Origin: Aphrocallistes beatrix
Taxonomy: Eukaryota > Porifera > Hexactinellida > Sceptrulophora > Aphrocallistidae
NCBI GenBank assembly: GCA_963281255.1
Contig: OY725492.1
Location: forward strand, 3,773,104 to 3,837,103
Direction: 5' to 3'
DNA length: 64,000 nucleotides
The position numbers and the translations under genes were made by a program. Of the stretch, positions 31,648-45,200 are shown piece by piece. How positions within the stretch are numbered: the first letter of the stretch is position 1; each line of letters opens with the position of its first letter. The notes beneath the pieces were generated by a model. That model made no database searches. It saw only the letters and a program-made list of their open reading frames with translations, and had not been told where the DNA came from.

Positions 31648-34211
31648 ATGGCCACAGAGGACCCGGATTATTCCGATTGCACGCCTGAACCAGATTGTAA
31701 AGCTGACTCGATGGACACGAGCGAAAAGATGCCAGATAATCCTAGTAACACGATTACCAAAATGGAATGTGATTCCTCAAGTGAAATAGACCCAGAAAAG
31801 GCTCTTGAATTTAAGAACAAGGGCAACGATGCTTTCAAGAGTCAGGAATATGAAAGTGCATTAGAGTTGTACTCGAAATCTCTCCGTTATAATCCGAACA
31901 ATGCACAGACGCTCAGCAATAGGAGTGCAGTTTATCTCCAGTTGAAGGATTATATTAAGGCGATGGAGGACGCTAATTTAGCTATCAAGATTGAAGAGAG
32001 CTTCGTTAAATCTTATTTTAGACTAGCAAAGTGCCACGTCGCGTCTGGAAACATTGTCCAAGCTAAAGTTATGTTTGAGAAAGCTCTAGCTCTCCATCCT
32101 GGCAACCAGTGCACCATTAACGAAATTACTAATTGCGATTTCCTGATGAGTTGTCAGGAGAAGTACGAGAGGGCTTTCGAGAAGGGGAATTTCAGAGAAG
32201 TAATGTTCTACATCAATCAGGTAAGATCTTATTCCAAATACGATGCAGTAGACCCTTTACTACGCATAGGCGCCAAGTTTGGGTACCGGGGGGGGGGGGG
32301 GGTAGTGCCTAATGAATATCCCATCCCGATAAATTGCAAGTTGATTTGATTAAGTAAAACAATACGACTAGCTTTAATACATATTTATATTTTCAAAATA
32401 ATTAAAATATAGTATACTCTATGTATACTCGTACTTGTGTGATAGATGACTTCGAAAGGCGTCGACTGTCCACTCATCTACTCCAAACAAGCAGAAGCTA
32501 GCTGTCTGAAGGGAGATCTCGATGACGCAACTGCGATGTGCAATAACTGGCTTCGCAGATTCTCCAACAACTCTGATCTTATCTATGTAAAGGCGCTTAT
32601 AGAGTATTACCGAGACAACCTTGAAAGAGCTAAGACACTATTCTCAATAGTTCTCAAATCGGATCCAGACCACTCGAAATCTCTAAAAACTTTTAAAACA
32701 CTGAAAGCGATCCACAGACGTAAAGAAGAAGGGAATAAGGCAGTGAAAGAGAAGCAATACGAAGTGGCTAGGAAGTGTTATGACGAGGCGTTGACCATAG
32801 ATCCCCATAACCGCACTTGTAATGCCAAACTGCTCTGTAACAGAGCTCTGTGTAAAGAGAAGTTAGGAGACTACCAGGGTGGGATTGATGATTGTACTGA
32901 GGCTATCAAGTAAGTTAAACAAGGTCTAGCTGCCCCGAAACATAGGCAACCTGGTGATTTCCTACCAAACTGCATACAATGACATAATTCTTATCCTCCC
33001 CCCCCCCCCCCCCCCCCCCCGTATCAAAGAGTGGTAGCAATTGCCATGCCTGCTACTACTTTGATCCTTTTCTGTACAATGTAGTGTACAAATGAGTGGT
33101 ACAGTACTTGAAATCCATAATTTCACGATAAATATAGCAAATTCTACGAAATTTTCATTTCAATTAAGTTCTGGATAACCCAGCACTACTGAATACTGGG
33201 ATACCCACCCCATGCTAATTGTTGAAATATGATCTCTACCTCAGTTTCACAGTTATGATATAGAAAATGAGCATAATAATATTAGTAATTTAGCATCAAG
33301 GTCAGCGATACAGGGTCCTGGAGTTCCAACCCACTGCTCTTGCTGGAATAATGGCAAACAGTGCATCGACATCTATAATCATACCACCTGAGTGAAAGTG
33401 TGCACTTTGTACTTACAAACTCGCAACATTTTCAAATGACGTTTAATTGTATGAAAATGACTTCATCGACTCTTTTAAACTACTTGATGCAAAGTTTCAT
33501 TGACAACTTTAAATAGAGTTTTGTTAATTCTGTTGTGAAAATGGTACTTCTGAAATTTCGGATTCTCCAACACAGAAATTCTGATTTTCTCCATAAAATT
33601 GTGTGTTTAAAGTTGTTCCTAGCACTTTACCTTTCATATGTACGTAATATGTACTATGTTTCCTCAGGCTGGATGAGAGCTACGTCCGAGCTCTACAACG
33701 CCGAGCTAAGCTGTACCAAGACACTAACAACCACGACGAATCTGTGGTGGACTACGAAACTGTGATGCGTGTAGAGCCCAACCAGAACAACAAAGCAAAC
33801 CTCACAGAAGCCAAACGCCTGCAGAAGATCGCTAAGCGCAAGGATTATTACAAAATTCTCGATCTGAATAGGAACGCGAATGAGGACGAGATCAAGCGGG
33901 CCTATCGCAAACAGGCTGTCCTCCATCACCCGGACAAGCATGCGAATGACACGGAAGAGAAGAGACAGCAGGAGGAACACCTGTTCAAGGAGGCCGGAGA
34001 GGCCTACTCCGTGCTGTCCGATCCGAACAAGAAGATTAGGTATGACCGTGGGGAAGATTTGGAAGACATCTCTTCTGGGATTGATCCCAGTCAAATATTT
34101 CAATCCTTCTTCAGCATGGGAGGGATGCCGGGGATGGGGAGACAGGGCGGAGCTCCTGGGTATAGCTTCTCTTACGGGGGCGGAGGCGGTGGAAATAGGG
34201 GATACTATTGA
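31648..34211 (+). CDS. DNAJC7: DNAJC7 (TPR2), TPR and J-domain co-chaperone
   Basis: Cytosolic co-chaperone that binds HSP70 and HSP90 through TPRs and stimulates HSP70 through its J domain. Exons 31648-32220, 32446-32909 and 33668-34211 join in phase to 526 residues (human 494). TPR blocks begin at about residue 50 (ALEFKNKGNDAFKSQEYESA) and continue in exon 2 (KEEGNKAVKEKQYEVARKCY) into exon 3. The J domain covers about residues 403-470 and has the HPD triad (LHHPDKH). The tail is Gly-rich (GGGGGGNRGYY). Intron 1 has a run of about 15 G just after an exon-like frame, and intron 2 a run of about 20 C near 33000. Confidence 0.95.
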
Positions 34212-34575
34212 ATGTTCTGCTTAAAGTACATGTTCAGACTTGAGGCTGTATTGTGAGGAATCCTGCACTAATGAATAGGTATGAATAGAACATACTTTAT
34301 GTTGGTTTCTTTAATTTAGACATTTGACCATGTGTATTATATGCATCACACTCTTCTTATATTTTATGCTAGGTTAGTTAATAGAACATTGTCATCCAAT
34401 TGGATACAACACATGTTCCATCCAATCACCATGGCAGTACATACTTATTATAATTATATATATTCTTTAGAATATAACTCGAATAGGTAGTTATATTCTA
34501 AAGAGTGTTTAGATGTTTAAATCAGTTTTTTTGTAAGCCTAGTATGTATATTTCTAAATCCTAAATTCTACTGAG
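34212..34575. other. Intergenic spacer DNAJC7-VAC14 with a perfect hairpin
   Basis: No gene. CTTTAGAATATAACT (34465-34479) and AGTTATATTCTAAAG (34489-34503) form a perfect 15-bp inverted repeat with a 9-nt loop, about 70 bp upstream of the VAC14 start codon. It may lie in the VAC14 5' UTR or be a relic of a short transposon. Confidence 0.7.
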
Positions 34576-37500
34576 ATGGCGTCCGAACCTTCCCTGGAGC
34601 ACGGTAAGGACATGGGTCCGTTCACCCCTACCCTCGTGAAGGCCCTCAGCGACAAACTGTACGATAAGAGGAAGACCGCGGCTCTGGAGATAGAGAAGAT
34701 GGTGCGAGACATGGTTACGATGAACGAGATGAAGCAGGTGTCGCGGATAGTCAACATTCTGCAGCAGGAGTTCGTCGAGTCGTCTAACCCTAACTCGAGG
34801 AAGGGCGGTCTGATCGGGATGGCCGCGTCTGCTATCGCTCTTGGGAAGGAAACGCTAGGGATTTACCTCCCTGAGCTGGTGCCCCCTGTTCTGGCATGTT
34901 TTCACGACCAAGACCCAAGGGTTCGATACTATGCTTGCGAAGCTCTCTACAACATAACAAAGGTTGTTCTGCCTATGCACTCAGTCCCACATTATTCAAC
35001 TTAGTATTTTGTTTACTTCACATGTAACTATTTGCAGTATTTAGCTAGAACGAAGCGGTAAATAATTCTAAGAACAAACATCTGAGAACACAGCATTGTG
35101 TGGTAATATCTCGAGACCTAGTTTAGACAGTGTCCACATGTGTTGCTATCTTGAATCTAAAATCAACAGAATCATTACAACCTCCTTATGGAGTGTAATT
35201 AGTTTATTATTAGTAGCCACTAACATTATCGAACATGAGATGAAATGAATTGACTTGTTCGTATGTCTCCTGGCAGAATGATGATAAAATTAATCTATTA
35301 TCTCCTGCTATCTTTCCAGCTGGGACAAACTAATAAACATGTAAACTATGTACTTTGAGGTCGCGTTACAAATTGGAAATTACGTACACCACAGATATGT
35401 GGTAGTTGGTGGTTGTTATGTGGTTGTGGTACTGATATATGGCATGTGCTATATTCATACAATTGTGTTATTAGAAAGTTCATCTTATGCTAAATAATGA
35501 AAATTCAGGTTTCACTCAGTGATTAATCGCTTGATAATATTAGATCTTACTGTTATCAACTGTTCAAATGTGTTCCTAGCAACCTCAGAATTATTGGTAT
35601 AACAATGTGGGACACCGTGCTTAGAGGAAACCACCTGATAAGTGTATAACTTTGCTTATGAATTAAATTAATCAGTATTTGTCCCGGTGGCACCAGGAGT
35701 TTCCGACTACATACATATGCATATATGGACACCACTCATATTAACATATTTAGATACGGTGCGTTATTTTCTGTTATCCCTGTCACTGCCGTTGTATGTA
35801 TAAAATTCACAATTAGAGATTGCGATAAACTGATCATGCGTTAACCAGCAACAAAAAATAGAGAATCCCTCGTTTATTGTCAATGTTTGCTAGGTAGCTC
35901 GAGCTGCTATCCTCATCTTCTTTTGTCCAATCTTCGAGCGTCTATGCCAGCTCGCCGCAGACCCTGACCAAACTGTCAGAAACGGAGCTGACCTACTCGA
36001 TAGACTGGTGAAAGACATCGTAACAGACAGTGCTCACTTCGACATACTGAATTTCATTCCAATCCTGAGAGAGAAACTCTACACCAAGGATCCGCATGCT
36101 CGGGAGTTTCTGGTCTCGTGGTTGAAGATGCTGATCTCCGTACCAGAGTTGGAGCTGGTAGACCATCTTCCTGAGCTGCTAGACGGTCTGTTTATGATTC
36201 TGGATGGAGAAAACCCTGAGATTAGGAGGAGCTGCAAGGAAGTGCTGTATGAGCTACTCAGAGAGGTATGTAATAGTAATCGGACTAATCAATGAATGCT
36301 AGAGGCAATGTATAAGACGGTCTACAGCCTAGGCTTGAATGAAAGACGATATAACTATGGATATTTAAGATCCTTAATTCTCTGTATTAATCTCCGCAAT
36401 TGGATGATTGTAGGTCAATGTTCGTTCTAAAGTGTGCTTATCTGGTCCAACTACAGTCCAACCCATCCGTTACAACCAGATGATAAACGTCCTCGTAGCG
36501 CACTCTCAGAGTGAAGATAGAGAGGTTTGCTTCACAGCTCTTCACTGGTTGAAGGAGTTCTTAGAGCTAGCCGGCAGAGAACTGCTTCCTCTCACAAGCA
36601 ATATGCTGCTCGCATTCCTGCCTTGTCTCTCCCTTGATTACGATCAGAAAGAAGTGAAGGCGGAAGCGCAAGCAGCAAACAATTTGCTGAGAGGATTGAT
36701 CCTAGAGACCGATGACTACTCGCAAGCGAAACCCCTCCAGTTTATGTTGAATGAATGCCTGAAGCCAGGCTGGATTCAGTCTCTTAGAGAGAGTCTCGAT
36801 GCTTCTCTCTCAAGGTAGTTTATACTGTTAAATATGTATATACACTCCCTACCAAAAGTTTCGCACATCCCAATATTTTTCCATTCAAATCCTTCGTTAT
36901 ATTTAATCCATTTATGAAATCAATAACATTTAGTCTGTAATTAATGCAACTATTCTAACAAGTTTACACACAAAAAACAATTCCGATCGAGCGAAATATC
37001 GCACGAAATTTCGCTCAGAATTGATTTTCTCTTTTTGTAAACTTGGCTTAGAATATTTGAATTAGTAATTAGATTAATTTGAGCAAAATTTCTCACGAGA
37101 ATATTCCACGTGCAAATGTCCGTGTTTCTTTAATTAGAATTTGGTTTGTGTTGAACTGAGATATTACATCACATATTACATCACAACACTCAAAGAGATT
37201 GGTAAGTCTATGTAATATTCGTGGTTGAAATGATCGACCAACTCAACATTACATAGCTATATGTAGGCAGTGTTGCTAGTATATAAACCTGACAGACTAT
37301 GAGTGTCAATATAGGAAATAATAGCGTTATTTGGTATAAGTTAATACATATTGACTGCGATTTGGGGTGAGTAGTTTGTAATTTTGTTTCAAAATGTGTA
37401 TATAATGTGTTTTCTATTCAACTACGTAGTTATAATATATTAGTATCCTGTTCTTTAACTTCCTTATATGCATATTCACTTCATCTAAATATAAAAACAG

Positions 37501-38975
37501 ATATTTTACATTAAATTTTTTCCTTGTTTCATTTTTTATGATTTCCCATGGTTGTTTGTCTACATTACCCCCTGAGCACTATGTGGCATTCATAATAGTG
37601 TTGGTTTGCTCTACTTTATCCAGGTTTGTACGGTTCATCCAGGTTTATCGGCTATTCTATCCAATACACAATGAAAACCCAACCATCATCCTGATGCGTA
37701 TTACTATATATTCGAGTCGCCCTTAAAATGTGTTATTTAAACGATGCTATCCTAAATTGCATTTGATTACCGTTCCCACACAGTAATACCGCTGACTCTG
37801 CTGCAACCGATACATCCAAATCAAAATGCATGCCTGTGATGCTCATCGCGAACAACCATCCTATCAGCTCTGAGGTGTTGGAACTCAATCCACTCGTCAA
37901 CGTTTTAGCTAGCTTCGTGCTGCACAGAAAGAACGACACACAGACGGCTTCCCTCAGGTGGATACAATGGCTCATCACACAAACACCTCATAAACTCTAT
38001 CATGAAATTCACACCTTATTCCCAGTACTTTTAGAAGCGCTGTCGGATGCCAATGACAGAGTTATTAAACTCGCGTTAGAGGTGTTCGCAGAGCTGTCAA
38101 AAAGCGCGGCTGGACTCGAAATAGAACGCGTCACGTTTGAACAAGGCCGTGCGGCTATCCCCAAGACAGTACCTCGATGTCCAGACCACTCACTGACTGC
38201 AGCATTTTCTCTTTTTACCGCCGAGATAATTTCATTTTTTAAGCTTAATCAATCCATCCTCTATAACAAAGGGGCGTTCATCATTCGCGAAATTTCCCTT
38301 CTAGTTTCTCCAGTCAGTTTCTACAAGTCGCTAGCTTCCATCCTGCTTGAACAATCGGACTTATTCTTTATTAGCAGCATGGTGGATGCCCTCTCCCTCA
38401 TTCTGCTCACTTCTGCTGAACTGTTTCCACTCAGAGCAGAACTTAGAAGCCCTGATCAAGAAAAGGCCCGTCCGTTATTCGTACTTTTATACCGGTGCTG
38501 GTCCCACAATCCGGTGTCTGCTCTCGCCCTCTGCTTCCTAACAGAGTACTACACACTTGCGAAGAGACTGGTGCACGAAATGGGGGAGATCGAGGTCACT
38601 GCTACTCTGCTCTCTCAAATAGATAAACTCGTTCAAATGTTAGAATCGCCAGTTTTCGCATACTTACGAATCCAACTGTTAGAACCTTGGAAATATACCG
38701 ATCTTGTCGAGAGTCTGTATGGGATACTCATGATTCTACCTCAAACAACAGCTTTTCACACCTTACAATCCAGATTAAATAGTATACCGCCACACATACA
38801 CGGCTATATAATGCAATCCGGACAAACACAAACAAGCAAACTCAAACTTACATCGTCTGAGAAGAAATCAGAATCAACAGCTTTGCCTGAATCGATTGAG
38901 GGATTGTTCGAATATTATAAGCATGTCCAAGAAAAATTTAAAATAACTGAATCCAGCGGGAGAAAGAGAAACTAG
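34576..38975 (+). CDS. VAC14: VAC14, scaffold of the PIKfyve-FIG4 complex
   Basis: HEAT-repeat scaffold that assembles the PIKfyve kinase and FIG4 phosphatase on endolysosomes to control PI(3,5)P2. Exons 34576-34962, 35894-36265, 36414-36814 and 37784-38975 join in phase to 783 residues (human 782). The N-terminus carries family blocks [30 protein letters not shown] and [18 protein letters not shown], the last one spanning a splice junction. The C-terminal FIG4-binding half includes [32 protein letters not shown] and [20 protein letters not shown]. The loop between HEAT blocks is much shorter than in vertebrates. Intron 3 contains a palindromic transposon-like stretch near 36843-37054. Confidence 0.96.
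36843..37054. repeat. Inverted repeat and Tc1-like end in VAC14 intron 3
   Basis: CACTCCCTACCAAAAG follows TA at 36841-36842 and resembles the ends of the Tc1-type element at 8521. Further in, ATTCTAACAAGTTTAC (36952) pairs with GTAAACTTGGCTTAGAAT (ending 37054), and GCGAAAT motifs sit near the centre of symmetry. The right end of the presumed element was not found. Confidence 0.5.
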
Positions 38976-39262
38976 ATTTATCGATTGTTGGAAGAATTTA
39001 TTAGGTATATAATGTTAACATCAAACTATTTATCATTTCTATAAATTGGTTTATTTGTATAAAGTCGTTATGGTCAATGCATTGTATGATAATTAGTACA
39101 ATTTTAATACGTAAGAGTCACTAATCACGACATTGTTTATAATTGTCTGAAATTAGTTAACAAATTTGAACCCTTATTCTTGACCCTTTAACTATAATAC
39201 TCCTTCTAACTCGTATATAAAATTGATTTAATAATTTAATTCATTAGTAGCTTTATTTCCTA
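38976..39262. other. Short spacer before the helicase-RdRP gene
   Basis: AT-rich, 287 bp, no motif recognised. The promoter of the large gene downstream must be here or overlap VAC14. Confidence 0.45.
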
Positions 39263-42200
39263 ATGGATTGCAATAATTGCAAAACTAACATCCTATCTCT
39301 TGAAGATGTCTGCTTCTATGACATGGGGGGTGAGAAGTCTGTTCATCTCATCATAAGACCTGAGAGAACGGAACTCGTTGATGAGAGATTCGAAATAGAA
39401 GATACACCGGGCAAAAAAAAGAACGTTAACTGTCGAGGTTGTCAAGCTAGTCTTGGAAAGAAGCTTCCTATTGGTCCCAGCGATTATTCTCCAATATCAT
39501 TTGGTAACGTTAAAGTTGTTTTATGTGGTTTGACTCTATCAAACAAAGTAAAATGGCACACTGTATATACAACACCTCCTTACAATACAGCTGTTCAGCT
39601 GCGAGATCAAAGTAACTTTTTCGAACAAGCTAAGATCGATAGTCCACCAAAACGACAAAAAATACATTCAAATACACGCGAATATATTAAATTTCCTGAT
39701 CCTCATGACCCCTCTGCATTCTCATACGAGGACAACTTGAAGTCTGATAGGAGTCCGTATCCTTATCAGGTAACAGCTTATATCGAAGCATTGCAGAGAG
39801 ATTTGATCGTAGTTCTGCCTACAGGCTATGGAAAAACTCTAATCGCCAGTCTGGTCACTGCAAAGATGATTGAGTTAAATCCAGGGTACATGGTCCTGTT
39901 CATAGTTGACCGCATTCCACTGGTATTCCAGCAAGGTTTTACTATTAGCAGGGATACTCAACTTGAAGTTTGTGCTCTAACTAGCGAAACGAACACTTTT
40001 AAGAAGCGAACTGAGCTGGTGGACGGAGATTTCCAAGTTCTGGTGGCTACAGCTGGTGCCTATTATGACGGACTGGAGAAGATGTTAGGAATTGAGAGGT
40101 TTTGCTGTGTCATTATAGACGAGTGTCATCATACTACAAAGGGACATATCTACGTTCGAATCCTAGATCTAATAAAAACCTGTGATCCTCACAATCGCCC
40201 CCGGGTTCTAGGGCTAACCGCTTCTCCCCCAAGCGTGAAGGGAAATTTTGGTGGCACGAAACAGTCTTTGTTCGATTTTCAGTCTCACTTTCTCGATGCT
40301 CCCATATGCCACAATCTCTTGAAAGATATGACAGAAGAAAGGAACGATGCAAAGCTAGATATACGCGAAATAACCGAAGAGGAAGACCAGCCTCTTTTAG
40401 AATACCGGTCAGAACTCTATGCCGAGTTAGAGAGGCTAGCTAAACAAATAAATAGTGCATTTGGGGGAACTACACTCATCAAGTCTGAGTATTGGACGGT
40501 TAAGCGCAGTAGACCTAATCTTATCAAGATATTGAAATTTCTTAACTGTCATTTCAATGAAGACATTGATAGGAATGTCAAATCGATGTCCAAGATATTT
40601 GATGTTCTGGAGATTACTGAACTGTTAGGGATTACTGATAAGAACAAGAGCTTGGAGGAGATGGCATTCCACCAAAATTTAAATAACAAAACAATATATT
40701 CTTCCAGATTTTTATTTTTGTTAGAAATTCTTAAAGAACTTCCACAAAAATCCAAGATAATCGTTTTCGTTAGAACTCGAGCTATCGCACAAATCTTGTC
40801 TACTCTTCTCAAAGGCATTCCAGAAATCGATGACAAATTTTCGCCTCAGAAGATAGTTGGACAATATGGTCCCCTGGGAATGTCTTGGGAGAGGGAGCAA
40901 GAAGAGATAATAAAAAGATTTCGAGGAGGTAATTGCAACTTACTCGTTAGTACATCGGTGTTAGAAGAGGGACAGGACATACCTTGCTGTGATGTCGTGA
41001 TCCGGTTTGACGGCATCCAGACGTTAATCTCCTACACGCAGACCAAAGGCAGAGCTAGGCACAAGGATAGCAGGTTCATTCTTATACTTTCTGAAAGCGA
41101 GCACCAAATAGTTAAAGAGATAGAAGATCAGGACTTATTGGTTAAACATGTTTTAGAATCGAATTTCACTAATAACCAAGTCCCTTCAAACTTAACAGGA
41201 GAGATTCGCGAAGAAGTATTCACTACTATCATTCGATCAAACAAGCCTGACAAAGTTATTCAAACCTCTGAGTGTGCAGTGGAGTTCTACTTTTCAGGCA
41301 CTTATGACGAGTTCGATTTGAAGACTCACATCGCAAATTTTTTCAAAGAAAAATATTTCCTCAATTTGACGCATTTCGATATAAAGAAGTTCGATTCGAA
41401 ATGGAAAGGAAGGTACATATTTCCTGTTACAGACACTCTCCTCAATTTAGGTCTGGAAACTCACTCAGCGGGGATATATGAGCAGTACAAACTTTTGACA
41501 ATCAAGTGGGATTTTAGTTTAGAAAAGTTTCCTGATAATATCTGGACACGGATAGTCATCCATCCCACTGAAGAAAGTAAGAAGAATATAATGAGACGCA
41601 GTTGGAGTGTTTACGAGATTGTCTGGGGAATATTTAAAGATAGAAATACTTTTCTAACGCGGCGTCTTGAGGAATTCGACAAAGGAACAACCTTGTCGAT
41701 TGATGATTCTCACCTGATTATTCGCACTAAAGTCCTCTTAATCGAAATCGCTTTAGTTTCAATTCACCGTTTTATCCTCGCAGATTGGGATGAAAAAACT
41801 GTCAGGTTGTACCTGCCCTTAACCTACCCCCCGGAGGTCCGACCTTGTACCGAAGACGCTATCAGGTATACTTCTATTGAGTGCGAGACCCTCCTACATT
41901 TCGGAGAATACCCAGTCTTCGGAATCACTCTACCATATAATGCAGACGATTGGGCAGAGTTGTGGATTCTATTGCACGCTTCAACAATCTTTCCAGTTCC
42001 ATTATTTGAATCGCGTGTGAATGACGAGGTCGAACAACCGATGGAAACGAATGCAGATATTCCTATCCACCAAAATCCAGACTATTGGGAAATAATGATG
42101 CAAAATTGTATGTGGCAGTACTCTATCCTGAAAGAAAACAGAAACGTGTGCTTACCAGTTGGAACATTAGCTAGAATGAGGCATGAGCTTGCTAGTGCTG

Positions 42201-45200
42201 GTCCCTCGGATCTCCCTTCCATAAACCAAACATTAGAAGCATTACTGATCCAAATATCCAAGACGGGAACTCATTATTTCTTTGACTGGGAAAATACATT
42301 TCAAAAAGAATTGAAGGATAATAAGCAAAATCCACCCACCCTCATCATTCCGTGTAAGGAGAACTACTGTTACAAAGAATGTGCCATCGTAACTCCGTCC
42401 CGCACAATTCCTCTCCACCCCATCCTAACTCAGTGTAACAGACTCTTCAGGAAGTATCCGGATGAGCGTTTTCTAAATTTAGCGTTCAGGGACGAAAGCC
42501 AAGGAGAATTAAATAGTAGAGTTCTAAAAAGAGTTGAAGATGCTCTGTATAATGGGATATCTGTTGACGGGGTTGAATTTTATTTTTTTGTTTGTAGTTC
42601 AAGTCAGCTCAGAAGCAAACGTGCCATCTTCATTCAACTTCACGATCTTAATAAGGATGAAATCAATGAAAAGATTGAGAAAATGAGGAATGAACTGATT
42701 GGGAAATGTGATATAACAAATGAAACTAAATTCCTATCTCGTTTAGGCCTTTTCTGTACTACAGATACACCTACTTGTGAAATACAGAAACGTGAAACTG
42801 AATGCTTGGAAGATTTACGCGCAGACAATAATCTGTTAGTCACTGATGGAGCTGGCAAGATGAAAAGGTCGTTGGCAGTGAATGTCCTTAAAAAGTATGG
42901 GAACGAGACCGTTACTGTCGAGACTGCATCAGCCTTGCAGATCCGGTTAGCAGGACTGAAAGGCGTATTCACCATTGTAGACGATGACACAGATCCTGAC
43001 TTCAAAAACTACCCGCATTGTAATATCCTCTACAGAAAATCTATGAAAAAGATAGAATGGACGCATTCTACACTCTGCGCTGTCAAGGTGGGCAAGTTTA
43101 GCAAGGTCTGTATGAACATACAAATGCTCAATCTGTTAACAAGTTTGGAAGATCCGAAAGGATTGTGGGATCCTAAGCCTAGGATCAAAGAACTCCACGA
43201 AAAGGAAATGTCTGAATTTGCTAAGATTTTCATTGATCCCAACAGAGCACGAAATGAATTGGGAGGGTACCTGAAAAAAGACACACTAGACGTATTCAAT
43301 GTCCTGTGTGAACCTTACTTCTTAAAACTCCTGCGCTGCGTATACACTTACAATATAAGGAACTTGATTAGCAAAGTGCATATTCCTATCCCGCTTAGCG
43401 TGGGCTGTATTCTGATGGGCATTCCTGATCCTATCGGCGTCCTGGAAGATGATGAGGTCTTCATCACGTACATTGACAAGGAGAAGAAGAGAAATGTTAG
43501 AGAGGGAAGGATTTTGATTTATAAAAATCCATGTTTACACCCAGGGGACCTATTAACACCCACAGGCGTGGACAGAGAGGAACTCCACTTCCTGCACAAT
43601 GTCATCGTATTCCCGATCAAGGGCAAAACCTCTATTCCGGCCTGCAGTGGTGGCGGAGACTTGGATGGGGACGAGTTCGCCGTCATTTGGGACGAGGCCT
43701 TCATCCCACCGAAGGACGCGATCTTTCCTCCTCAGAATTATGACGAAGTCTTGAGTGAAGCAAAGAAAGAGTTGGCGTTGGAAAGGAAGAGTCAAGGTTT
43801 AGATATGGAGGAGAAACCAGTTCAAAATGATCCTAAAATTCTGGAAAGACTGACGGAAGGTTATATAAGAATCATTTCAAACGATTTACTTGGAACTATT
43901 GCGCATTACCACTTATCTATTTGTGAACAAAGAGATGACGGAGCGAGAGATGATTTGGCAATCGAACTCTCTCAAAAAGCAACTCTAGCTGTTGATTCTC
44001 CTAAAACTGGGATCATTCCTAAAATTCCAAACGAGGCGTTGGCAATTATAAGAGATAAAGGCTTCCCTGACTTCATGGAGAAGGATCACCTGAATTTTTT
44101 TATCTCTACGAAATTACTGGGAGACCTGTATCATAGGGCGAAGGATGTTTGCTATAAGACTTCTGAATGGGTGAACATCTTGAACTATTTCGAGAAACGC
44201 GTCCTCAAAGAAAGAGTTCCTGGAAACTTTCAACTCTCTCTCTTTGAGATTCCCGGCTATGAGGAGTTCATGGAAGATGCCAAGTCAAAGTATCACGAGT
44301 ATTCGAGTGCTTTCCAACAGATAATGCTAGCTTTTGGCATTGAGACAGAAGCAGAGGTAGTAACAGGCTTGATAATTAAATGCCACCCCCTCTTGAGTGC
44401 AGATAAAGGCAAAACGATGTCCGCTTTAGCTGCTTCGTTCGACCATCTCACTGAAGAGTTCAGAGCGATATTTCACCATGAAACCCCGAAAGAAAAGTAC
44501 CAACTGAAGGCCGCAGCCTGGTATATCACTGTCTACAAACTCGCTCTCCAAAAGGAGGATCAATTTGTTTTGCATTCCTTCGCATGGATTGTACCGGAAT
44601 ATCTTACAGGAATCGTCAAGGCGGCTAATGTTCCTCGATTTAAGTCAGAATCACAAGTGTTGTCTGCTATAGGAGAATCCGGTATGGATTACTTCAAAAA
44701 AATGAGTGATTCGATCCGTAATAACGTGGACTCGAAACTGTGTGTCCTGCCCAAAATTAAAGAGACTATAAATCCACAATCAGCACAGAGCGGGGCATCG
44801 GAAGCACAAAAGATTTTCAAAGTTAAACCATTTGGTTCCGCTTCAGTGTACTTGTGCGAGTTAGAGTCAGATTTGGACTTATCAGTGTCACTGACTGATT
44901 ACGGTGAGACTGTGGTATTTCCTAATAGAGAGGATGTTGCTCTCACTCATACCAAATATCGGAAGCATATCCTGAGTAATTATATCTCTCCTAAAATATC
45001 TGAGATAGCCGACAAGAAATCAGACATGATGGAGGTTGAGGTACCTATCATCTCCTTCACCATGAGACCGGACGAAAAGGATCAATCTGAAGTGCATGTC
45101 GATATCACAGTAGAGAGCGACGGCGTTGAGAAGAATGGGTACATCAAACGGCTGTATGTAGAGACAGAAGGTGTGTTCTTCGTTTGGCTTTGGCTTTTAG

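Noticed and set aside
32221-32349. Extension of DNAJC7 exon 1 through the G-tract
   Set aside because: The clear GTAAGA donor after residue 191 and the in-phase exon at 32446 match the family; the extension is poly-Gly noise.
43519-43795. Small frames on both strands inside the RdRP region
   Set aside because: They overlap the catalytic DLDGD coding sequence in other frames and have no independent support.
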